Shown here: in pieces, positions 56,150-64,000 of the stretch
How the letters are laid out: each line of letters starts with the position of its first letter
Numbering within the stretch: the first letter of the stretch is position 1
Origin: Sarcophilus harrisii
Taxonomy: Eukaryota > Chordata > Mammalia > Dasyuromorphia > Dasyuridae
Direction of reading: 5' to 3'
Length of the DNA stretch: 64,000 nt
Assembly (NCBI RefSeq): GCF_902635505.1
Contig: NC_045427.1
Location: 598,875,665-598,939,664 of the forward strand
Translations under genes and position numbers: made by a program
Notes under the pieces: generated by a model
Told to the model about the DNA's origin: nothing
Database searches by the model: none
Seen by the model: only the letters and a program-made list of their open reading frames with translations

Positions 56150-57340
56150 TGTATTGAAATTATAATTCACCAAGACCTCCCCATCTTTTTCAGATGGAAT
56201 ACTGTTAACTCAAGTCTCCCCTATCTTATACTTATGAAGTTAATTTTTTGAGTAGAAGTATTAGATTTTACATTTGCATTACTAAAATTTATTTTAATAG
56301 ATTAGGTCCAATTTTTTTAGGCTGTCAAGATTGTTTTGGATGCTGACTCTAATCCATCATGTTTCCCATTATACCTCTTAGTTTTGTGGGATCGAAAATT
56401 TGACAAGCATGCCGTATCATGCCTTTATTCAAACCTTGTTATTAATATTAAATTATACAAAATCAAGGAGAGATCTCTGAACATTCATTCCACCTAATTC
56501 CAAGCACATGTGAAACATTAAAGTCTTATCTTTGGGCTTAGTTATAAAACTTTTCTTGATTCACCTAATGGTACTATTACCTCAGCCACATTTCTCCATT
56601 TTGTTCATAAGGAAGTTTTGTTCAAAACAAATATAAGGAAACTACATGCACACATGTATACAAACTGACACAAACACTAATGCAAAGAAAGCCAGGTATA
56701 TATGTATTTGCCCTGATTTTCCAGTTAATACATCTTTAAGAAAAAGGAAAAAGTAAAAGAAAAGAAAAAAGAAATAAACTTTTAAGGAAAAGGAAATTAG
56801 TTTGGTCTGATTGTTGTTGATGAAATTCTTCTGATCGTGTAATTACTGCTTTTTCTTTTTTTTAGATGTTCATTAACCATTTTATTAAATGACTTGTTGT
56901 AGAATCTTGCTGAAATCAAAGTCTAATTCACTGGCCTTTACTTATTGATTTCATTCTCATTCAATCTTTGAACATTAGGACAGTTTTTATCTTTCTTCCT
57001 GGTATACCTTATATCTTCTGCAATCTGTTAGAACTCATTGACAGTAGACATAATTATACACACTAGTTCTTTCAGTATCCTAGGATATATTTCATATTGG
57101 ATGAGTAACTTTAACTCAAAGTTTGCTAGGTCTTGTCTTATTTCTGTTCCTCATTAATAATAAAGTATTATTTCCCTGTTAATTTTTCTGTCCTTTTAAA
57201 TTCAAAGGTCATTTTTCTTGTTAGAAAATAATAATAATAAAAAAAAAAAGCACTGGATTATGTTACCTTTTTTCTCCATATCAATTATCCTACTTTTAGC
57301 AGGATATTTTGATTTCTTCTCTGATCCTGCTCTTTTCCAT
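56150..57340 (-). mobile_element. CR1/L3 LINE, internal part
   Basis: Antisense copy in normal order: GGCTGTCAAGATTGTTTTGG near 56320, AAAATTTGACAAGCATGCCG near 56395 (antisense of the FADDTK catalytic region), CTAATGGTACTATTACCTCA near 56565, CACATTTCTCCATTTTGTTC, TTCATTAACCATTTTATTAA near 56869, ACTAGTTCTTTCAGTATCCT near 57062, GATCCTGCTCTTTTCCA near 57323. An A-rich insert or decayed stretch lies at 56641-56800. The 3' end is absent. Confidence 0.85.
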
Positions 57341-57640
57341 ATACAGCTATCATTATATATTTATATGCATATAATGCATATATGTTTGTTTATATTATAT
57401 ATATCAATTATGCATAATGTTTATATATATATATATGTATTATATAATATGTACTATATATCAGTAAACAGTATTTGTAAGTATTTATATTAGTTTATAT
57501 GTAAAGGGAGGAGAGGATAAATTGATAAATATATGATATATACTGATTATATATACATGCATAAATACAACCTATATATGCATATATGCATATGTATATA
57601 TAAGTATGAATAGTGTATATATACAGGTATATATGTATGG
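57341..57640 (+). repeat. AT-rich low-complexity region
   Basis: Irregular TATA, CATA and ATATG units. The 71- to 91-codon frames here (tyrosine, isoleucine and histidine rich) are artefacts. Confidence 0.9.
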
Positions 57641-58424
57641 GCATGCATGTAAAAGCACACATATATGTTTGAAATATTCTAGAAACATTAAAAACATATT
57701 GATATTCCAATTGGCCATCAGCTCAGAATTCTTGACACTATTAACCCTGTTATACTTTTGGGTTGGTTTCTTATATTCTCCCTGGCTCATGATCCTAATC
57801 TAGGAAACTTATAAGAACATTGGCCATATTAATTTCTGTCTCCCCCAAAAAATTTCTCATTAAGTTTAAAAGCATTTAAAGATTCTCCTACATGTGTTGG
57901 TTATGTGCTCCAGGAAAATGTCATACCTTCCTATTGTTATGTCAAGTATTTACCTTAGTAGATCTATATAGGCACTATTCTACATGCCTTTCCTTTTCTC
58001 TTTAAAGTTTTACTGATTAATTTTTTAAGACTCCAGGCAAATGTATTTTTTACCTGTGCTTTGTAGGTGTATTCCATGCTTGCCTGTTCTATTATTTCTA
58101 TAGAAATTTATATAAAAATTCTAAATATATTTAGAATGTCAAATTACTAAACCTATGCCAAACTTATTTTGAGATACTATCTTCTTAACTACCTATTCAC
58201 TTCAGAAATCTTTCTATCTCTTCTGAAGTCCATTCCACAAATTAGAAGGAGTGCTGTAAAATTCTATGGTTTTCTTGTTGTTGTTAAAGACTTCTTATTC
58301 TTTATAGTCATGCTTTCTATAGTCTTTTTCTCATTAATATTTGTGCCCACATGAATGACTAAAAAGTAAGCTCTTTGAGACTCTTTGTCATTTCTAGATA
58401 TCTTACCCCAGAAGTACATTCAGA
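57641..58424. other. No confident feature
   Basis: A scrap of sense L2 may lie at 57700-57790 (TTCTTGACACTATTAACCCT, ATTCTCCCTGGC). Nothing else recognised. Confidence 0.4.
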
Positions 58425-58600
58425 GATGCATGTGAACATTTACAACTCAGAAATGGGCCCAAGTATCAAATGGGGGCTTTATTCATTTATTTTTTGTTAC
58501 TCAAAATCAAGAAGGTGATGGAGAAAATAACGTGGATAAAACCTAAGAGTATAGTCCTCCCTCTTCCCCCAGTGAGTTGGGTGTTAAATATTTACCAGGA
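58425..58600 (+). repeat. Unclassified interspersed repeat family, copy 3
   Basis: GTGAACATTTACAACTCAGA near 58432, AAGAAGGTGATGGAGAAAAT near 58508, GTTAAATATTTACCAGGATA near 58582. Confidence 0.55.
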
Positions 58601-58604
58601 TACT

Positions 58605-58735
58605 GTTAAATACAGCAATCAATCAATGAGTATTTATTAAAGGCCTTTTTGTTAGATATAACAGACACTGGATATACAAAGACAAAAATGGCACTCGCTG
58701 TTCTTAGAGTGTACCTTTCTTTTATTAATAGAACC
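58605..58735 (-). repeat. L2 LINE 3' end fragment
   Basis: CAATCAATCAATGAGTATTT near 58616, ACACTGGATATACAAAGACA near 58664. Confidence 0.7.
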
Positions 58736-59064
58736 AACAATACAGATATTAGTATATACAGAATAGATACAGATCAAAAAGTAGGCATTTTAAAGGAGGA
58801 GACTTAAGCAGGAAAGATCTTATAAAACATGGTTGTCCTGAAAACCTGTCAGTTTTTTTCTCCCTCTGCAGAATTTTATGGGTGGGGAAAGCTTCAATAA
58901 TAATAGACAAATGTTTCTGGGTCAGAAGTTTTCTGCCTAAATGGCAAGCACTGACTTAAAGCTCCACACCAAGAAGTAGGGCACGTAGGGCATCCTTTTC
59001 ACAAGGAAAGAAACAATATACTTAGGAGCACCAGGTCTGCCATTTTTGGGTTCACTCAAGTGTG
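58736..59064. other. No recognised feature
   Basis: No repeat or gene recognised. Confidence 0.4.
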
Positions 59065-59262
59065 TTTTAGAATCTAATCAGAAATAGGCAAATGCTACAA
59101 ACCAGGGCTTGAGTTTGTCTTATTGATTATTTAGATTTAAGAAAGCAAAAGAGAAAACTTGAAAAATTCAGATTAAGCTTAAAAATGTTTTATTCCTACA
59201 TTTTTTGAGAACTGATTTAAATATTTATAAGCACACTCCTGGATGCATTCTTGAAGATTCTT
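59065..59262 (+). repeat. Unclassified interspersed repeat family, copy 4
   Basis: AGAAATAGGCAAATGCTACA near 59080, GCTTGAGTTTGTCTTATTGA near 59107, TTAGATTTAAGAAAGCAAAA near 59131, AAATATTTATAAGCACACTC near 59218. Confidence 0.6.
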
Positions 59263-59402
59263 GCTAACATCATATAATATTGAGTTCCAATTCTGACATT
59301 TGTTAGTGGTATGATTCTAGGCAAACCTTTTGATGACCTCTTTAAGTCTATCCCTTCTTCTTTAAAATGGACATAATAATCACTACATACATGTAAACCT
59401 AT
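59263..59402 (+). repeat. CORE-SINE (MIR-like)
   Basis: TGAGTTCCAATTCTGACATT near 59281, GTATGATTCTAGGCAAACCT near 59309, TTTAAAATGGACATAATAAT near 59361. Confidence 0.75.
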
Positions 59403-59439
59403 TTTGTCCCTTCTTATAGATAGCATAGATCATAGAATT

Positions 59440-59840
59440 TTATATCTTTTATCACCCAGAGTTCTCAATTTTACCAAGCACTTATTTTCTCTCTCTCCCA
59501 TCTATTTTCCCATTTATATAAAAAAGAAAAACAAAACCAAAAACAAACCTGAAACAAATATGTACAATCAAGGAAAGCTAATTCCCATATTGGTCATAAA
59601 TGTGTCTTGTTCCATATATTTATAGTATCACTTCTTTGTCAAGAAATAATAATGCATGCTTTATCATTGGTCCTTTGCAATCATGGTTGGTTATTGCACT
59701 GATCTGAATTTTTAAATCCCAAAGTTGTTCATTTCCCCAAAGTTGTTATATATAATATTCTCCTGGCTCTGTTCACTCTGCTCTTTCATTAGTTAGTCTA
59801 CTTACAGATTTTGTCTCAGTTTTTGGTTGTGGTTTTGTCT
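59440..59840 (-). mobile_element. L1 LINE, older 3' end
   Basis: ACAAATATGTACAATCAAGG near 59555, CTAATTCCCATATTGGTCAT near 59579, GTCCTTTGCAATCATGGTTG near 59670, and TTCTCCTGGCTCTGTTCACT near 59758 match an older marsupial L1 3' UTR in antisense. A distinct subfamily from the other L1 copies. Confidence 0.65.
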
Positions 59841-60044
59841 CATTACTATCATATGGGGTCAGTTCTGATATAGTAGTTCCATGACCAGTTATGATGAGGT
59901 CTTGCTTACAATTGTCCTTAAGCTTGTCTTCCTTCTGTTGCTCTTTACAGTGGTCCTCAGAAAACAGAATTTCTCTTCATATTCAAAGTTCATGTTTCCA
60001 GCTGGAACTCTAATAAACTTTCTATTTGCTCTCAAAGGAATGCT
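59841..60044. other. No recognised feature
   Basis: Unassigned stretch between an old L1 and a MIR. Confidence 0.35.
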
Positions 60045-60262
60045 GGAATTATAAGTAGAGCTAGGAAATGAACTTGGAAATCATTTATTCTAATTTCTTT
60101 ATTTTGGCAGCTGAGGAAACTGAGGCACCTCACCATCTAAGAAAGAAAAGGTACCTTGCCTAAAATAACACAGGTAGTAAGTAGAACAGCTGGATCTAAA
60201 CCAGATTCACAACTCTTATTGCACTCTAACACTCATCCCATTATGCTCCACTACCACTTATA
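60045..60262 (-). repeat. CORE-SINE (MIR-like)
   Basis: AATGAACTTGGAAATCATTT near 60067, GGCAGCTGAGGAAACTGAGG near 60106, AAAATAACACAGGTAGTAAG near 60162 and TTGCACTCTAACACTCATCC near 60219. Confidence 0.85.
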
Positions 60263-60530
60263 ATCTGCATCTCAATGGCAAAACTGAAATGATGAACAAA
60301 TAGTAAACTTCATAAATGTTCAACCTTAGGCAGCCAGATCCATTCATTTTCTGATTTATCTTTTGATACTTTCTTTTCAGATATCTTTTGTCCCACCTCA
60401 TGGGGGGAAGGCCCATTATTTCTAGTTATTTTTATAAATAAGGAAACTTAACAAAAGACTTAACTGAGCTATCTCCAGTAATAGCTAATGATGAGAATTT
60501 CAGGCACTTTTAATTGACAATGGGAAAAAG

Positions 60531-60669
60531 GAGGCAGCTAGGTGGAACAGTAGATAGAGCACCAGCCCTTAAGTCAGGAGTACCGAGTTCAAATCTGGTC
60601 TCAGTGATCCTGGGCAAGTCACTTAACCCCAATTGCCTCAGCAAAAAGAAAGAAAGAAAGAAAGAAAAG
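60531..60669 (+). repeat. Young tRNA-derived SINE with perfect target-site duplication
   Basis: Begins GAGGCAGCTAGGTGGAACAG; A-box-like GTAGATAGAGCACCAGCCC; B box GAGTTCAAATCTGG; core CCTGGGCAAGTCACTTAACC; short tail GCAAAAAGAAAGAAAGAAAG. Flanked by perfect 15-bp repeats GACAATGGGAAAAAG at 60516-60530 and 60670-60684. About 25 bp before the core (the CACTTACTAGCTGTG segment) is deleted. The least diverged element here. Confidence 0.95.
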
Positions 60670-60899
60670 GACAATGGGAAAAAGAAAAATCCTTCTGTGG
60701 CCTGGCCACCATCCCAACTATCTATTCTTGGGACCAGACTGGAGAATTTCTATTAGTTTTTTATTATGTGTCTTGTCAGTCTGGTAGATGATACTCTATT
60801 AAATGTTTTTCTTGCCCAAAAAGAGAATTTCTTTCCTGTAACTTTGAAAAAAAAGAAAGAACTGTGATAGACTTGTAGAGGTTTTAGTGGCTCCCCAAA

Positions 60900-61200
60900 C
60901 ACCCCTTTACTACTGAATTTGGTGTTGTCAGCTTTCTCAGCAGCAGGTAATAGATTTCAATCAGAACATGGGATGATGCATCACTTTGCTCCCTGATGAC
61001 AGCAGAAGCTTCCTGGATCACACAATGACTGGATCACACACAAAATACACTCCTTGTGTTAAGCAGCCCTGCTTTTCCTGCTCTTCCTGCTTTAGCCAGA
61101 ATTCTTTAATATTTAAAGAAGGAAAATGCATGGGCGGTCAAATGACTGTTTACAGTGTTGTGTTGATTATGAAAGCATTCCTCTGGTAAAGCAGAATCAT
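60900..61200. other. Candidate conserved noncoding block
   Basis: Repeat-free and complex, with AATGCATGGGCGGTCAAATG near 61125 and GTGTTGATTATGAAAGCATT near 61160. No open frame of note except a 67-codon chance frame at 60986. Confidence 0.25.
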
Positions 61201-61892
61201 TTTGGTTTGTATGTTAAACACATACACATATATGTATATTTATATTGTCAAGTTCTGTAGCAGATATAGAAAAACTGGGAAAATGTTTACCTTTCTCACA
61301 TTGGGCTGATTAATTTTAGTATGTACTGTTTGATTCTAATGTGCCAATTTAAAAAGATTTAGGTGTTTGTCAGTGATTATTTTTTCTGTAGCAAACATGC
61401 CTGAAATAGAAAGGCAAGAGTTAGTAGCAGGTTTCAGACCAGCAGCAGATAGTTTAGTCATTGATTAATTCTTCTAGTTTCTCTGTACAAATTCTTTTGC
61501 CTCCTAGGACCCAAGAAGATAAGATGGATGTGCCATCCATCTTGTGGCACACCTGTAATCATAATCCTCAGGGAATACAGTCATGAAGAATATAGTGACT
61601 GGACAAGCTCACTAGGGGTGCTGTAGAGTTTCTCTGTGAACTTGGAAGGAAGGTCCTCAAGGACTGCTCTGACTGTGCCATTTTACTACCATTCCTTTCC
61701 ACTTTTTCATACTTGTGCTCTCATCACATAGTACCATAAAATGACACGGGGAAGTCTAAACAACATTAGCAACTTATTTGAAATACCCATCTTTAGATAA
61801 CCCCTAAATTGACCTGCCATATGTTACTTTTTGTAGCTTTTGCTTATTCCATGCTTGCTTAAGCTACTATGGCACTATTGTTCAAAAGTTCT
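61201..61892. other. No recognised feature
   Basis: No repeat or gene recognised. A 7SL-like word (GGCACACCTGTAATCATAAT near 61543) is considered chance. Confidence 0.4.
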
Positions 61893-62039
61893 GCTTTCAG
61901 CCCCATGGTGGCAATGCTGAAGTAGGAGGCACAGAAGGGCAGAATCTAGAATTGATCACTGCCATTTTGGATCAGTATCCCAAGAATAAGACCAAAGCTC
62001 TTCTTGACCTTTTGTACCTGATGATCAGGATGCTTTACT
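61893..62039 (+). other. Exon-like or retrocopy-like segment (weak candidate)
   Basis: After a possible acceptor (AGTTCTGCTTTCAG) the frame reads GGTEGQNLELITAILDQYPK and then NKTKALLDLLYLMIRMLY before a stop. The composition looks protein-like, with higher GC than its flanks. The frame is open upstream to about 61813. No start codon, no known family and no matching exon were found, so chance is not excluded. Confidence 0.2.
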
Positions 62040-62574
62040 GACTGATTTGTGCTTTCCAGGCCTCCAAAAACTTTAGAATATCTTATTTAAAGTGGATTTT
62101 CACTAATAAGAATTCATGTGTAGTTGTTATTGAGACACATAGAATTTAAATTCAGTAACTGGTCCATTTGAAAATGACTGCTTAGAGCAGAGAACCACTT
62201 AATAATCAAAAGTTTTTTGATCTGACTTTGTGAGCAAAATGAACCAATCCCTGTCCTGGGAATTAGTTCTGTTGCTTTTCTCTTTTTCAAAGCTAAGAGT
62301 TTGACAAACAATGCATTAAATTTATGAGTAAGGAAAAAATGATTTGGGTAACTCCTGAATCTTCACTACACATGTGAAAAGAATTTTTGAGTTGGGTACA
62401 GATTGTCCCTAAGGTGACCTGTCTACTTTAGCAGTATGCTTAGGTGTACTCCCAGTACTTATTTTCTGCTAGTACTCCCTCTTCCTCATAAGAGTTTACA
62501 AATATTTGGAAATATTGAGCATTTTTTTGGAGGGTGTGAGTAGGGGAGAGGGGCTACTTATTTTTTTCCTCTTA
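62040..62574. other. No recognised feature
   Basis: No repeat or gene recognised. Confidence 0.4.
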
Positions 62575-62705
62575 GTAGAGAGGCTTCATGATGTAGTGGA
62601 TAAAGAGTTGATCTTAGACCTGGGTTAAGTCCTTCGTCAAATGGACTAGCTGTATGGCCATGAACAAATCTTTTAAATTCTCATTGTTCTCTGGAAACTC
62701 TCTTG
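62575..62705 (+). repeat. CORE-SINE (MIR-like)
   Basis: ATGATGTAGTGGATAAAGAG near 62588, GATCTTAGACCTGGGTTAAG near 62609, GGACTAGCTGTATGGCCATG near 62643 and AACAAATCTTTTAAATTCTC. Confidence 0.8.
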
Positions 62706-62711
62706 TTATGG

Positions 62712-63176
62712 ACCAAAACCATTCTAGAAATGTCCTAGCAATTGAATCCAAATTCATTGGTTTATAGTTTGCAGGTTGTATTCTCTTTCCTTTTAAAATA
62801 AAATTTGCTTCACTCTCCCCAATCTTGTGAAGCCTCTTTTGTTTTTAATAATCTTTCAAACATCATCACTAGTAGTTCAGCCTATTAGTTCCTTCATAAA
62901 CTGCAGATGTATTTCATCTGGGTCAAGCATGAAGTCATCAAGAACAACCATCAATAACTATATACTCTTTTGCTTTTCTTTGGTATTAACTTCTTGCTAG
63001 TTTTTTGTTCTGTCATTTCCAGAGCAAAGATCATTATTGTCAGGGAAAACTGATGCAAAACCAGAATTGAGCAAATATGAATTCTTTTTTTTGTCAGTTA
63101 TTATTGTCCAATTTACCTCAGACAAAAGTCCCATTCTTTCCTTGATCCCTTTTTCTTTCCAATATTTTTTAAAAAC
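62712..63176 (-). mobile_element. CR1/L3 LINE, inverted 5' segment
   Basis: Antisense L3: TGAATCCAAATTCATTGGTT near 62744, AGTTTGCAGGTTGTATTCTC near 62767, ATGTATTTCATCTGGGTCAA near 62909, TCATTTCCAGAGCAAAGATC near 63014, CTTTCCTTGATCCCTTTTTC near 63136. It ends where a sense L3 starts. Confidence 0.8.
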
Positions 63177-63985
63177 TCTCATCAAATTTGATGATGAAAC
63201 AAAGCAAAGATCGATAGATAATTCACTGGATAATAGAGACAGGATCCCCAAAGATCAAATTTAAGAGGCCAGACTATTGGGTTAAATCTAATAAGAAGAT
63301 TTAATAGAGATCAATTTGAAGTATTACAACCCGGCACAGATAATTTCAATTCATGACTCAGGTGGGAGAAGCATGGTTCATGGTTTTGAAAAAAAAGATC
63401 TTGTGGTTTTAGTGAGTTAGTAGTGTGATGTGGTGGCCAAAATGCTAATGTGAATTTGTCCTACATTAAGGTAGAGTTTCCTGGAATGGAAACTTCTGTG
63501 AGGGTAGTTCCATTTACATGCTGTAGCATTGTGTTCAGTTCAGGATGCCCCAATTTAAGAATGACATTTATAAGCTGGAGAGCATTCAGAGGAAGGCAAT
63601 CAGAATGATGAAGGGTCTTGAGTCTATGTCATATGACAGCATAAAAATTGAGAATGTCCCTGAAGAGGAACATGACTGCTTCAAATATATGATGATGAGG
63701 TTATCAGAGATTAGATTTGTCCTGTTTTATCCCAGAAGGTAGAAGATCGATCAGTGGATTAAAGTTACAAAGAGGAAAATTTCATGAGATGTAAAATATT
63801 TCCTAAAAATTATCTGTTTGAGAGTAGAATGAACAACCTTAAAAAATGTTGGATTTTTCTTGCTTAAAGTCTTTAAACAGAGGTGACATGACTATCTGTT
63901 GGAATTCCTTTCATGTGTGCATTGGATTAGATGTCCTCTGATGTTCTTTCTAATTCTCAGATTATAAAATGTGAATTGGAAGAGT
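63177..63985 (+). mobile_element. CR1/L3 LINE, RT end to 3' end
   Basis: Begins at the FADDTK-encoding region (ATCAAATTTGATGATGAAAC near 63181). The plus-strand frame at 63545-63742 reads YKLESIQRKAIRMMKGLE, a CR1-type motif (LExVQRRATKMVKGLE). The 3' end has GGATTAGATGTCCTCTGATG near 63925 and TTCTAATTCTCAGATTATAA. Truncated by early stops; not functional. Confidence 0.88.
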
Positions 63986-64000
63986 TCACCATTAAATTGA

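Noticed and set aside
60531-60669. Possible tRNA gene
   Set aside because: The A- and B-box-like words belong to a SINE with a tail and target-site duplication. No cloverleaf can be drawn.
61510-61600. 7SL-like word (Alu/B1-type SINE)
   Set aside because: The match is a single short stretch, and 7SL-derived SINEs are not expected in marsupials.
1-64000. CRISPR arrays, operons, phage or plasmid features
   Set aside because: The sequence is clearly vertebrate transposon-rich DNA. The only regular repeats are microsatellites and minisatellites without spacer structure.

Overview
The window is repeat-dense, AT-rich mammalian DNA that is almost certainly marsupial. The evidence is the mix of repeats: L1 copies with a marsupial-type 3' end, many MIR-like CORE-SINEs, tRNA-derived SINEs of the wallaby/opossum type (an A-box-like stretch and a GTTCAAATC B-box, with the tail words AAATGGCAAACCACTCC and CGACTGAACAACAAC in decayed form), an RTE LINE, long CR1/L3 and L2 copies, and a short hAT element with CAGGGGTCC ends. 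All assignments rest on recalled consensus sequences, not on a search. The species is not determined; an Australian marsupial is only a weak guess.

I find no convincing protein-coding gene, rRNA, tRNA gene or CpG island. The open frames of 60-177 codons are chance frames, decayed LINE pieces or simple-repeat artefacts. The window is best read as intergenic or deep-intronic sequence. One minus-strand segment (43593-43745) has exon-like properties, and one plus-strand segment (61893-62039) could be a terminal exon or a retrocopy fragment. Both are weak calls.

Layout: 1-4160 old SINE and L2 pieces; 4165-5432 plus-strand L1; 7196-14905 minus-strand L1 and L2 copies with a decayed LTR at 12836-13125; 14906-17984 mostly single copy; 17985-19420 a long CR1/L3 copy; 19751-22800 mostly single copy with a candidate conserved element; 22970-24345 an L2 broken by a SINE and by an L1 with a clear target-site duplication; 24690-25053 an AT minisatellite; 27130-31965 an L1, an RTE copy split by a second L1, and an inverted RTE repeat; 32122-37475 SINEs, a hAT miniature element inside a MIR, and a rearranged L1 5' half; 37530-41310 L2, MIR, L3 and an unclassified repeat family; 41311-45754 mostly single copy; 45755-47745 L3 and L2; 48091-50092 nested SINEs and an LTR scrap; 50874-51072 a tandem duplication; 51385-55015 SINEs and L2 tails; 55985-57340 an L2 tail and a long minus-strand L3; 58425-60669 the unclassified family, an old L1 and a young SINE with a perfect duplication; 62575-63985 a MIR and an L3 in inverted-plus-direct arrangement.

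Nothing here looks like an undescribed gene system. The most useful leads are the inverted L3 junction, the strongly matching RTE inverted repeat, the four-copy unclassified family, the recent tandem duplication, and four repeat-free blocks that may be conserved regulatory DNA.
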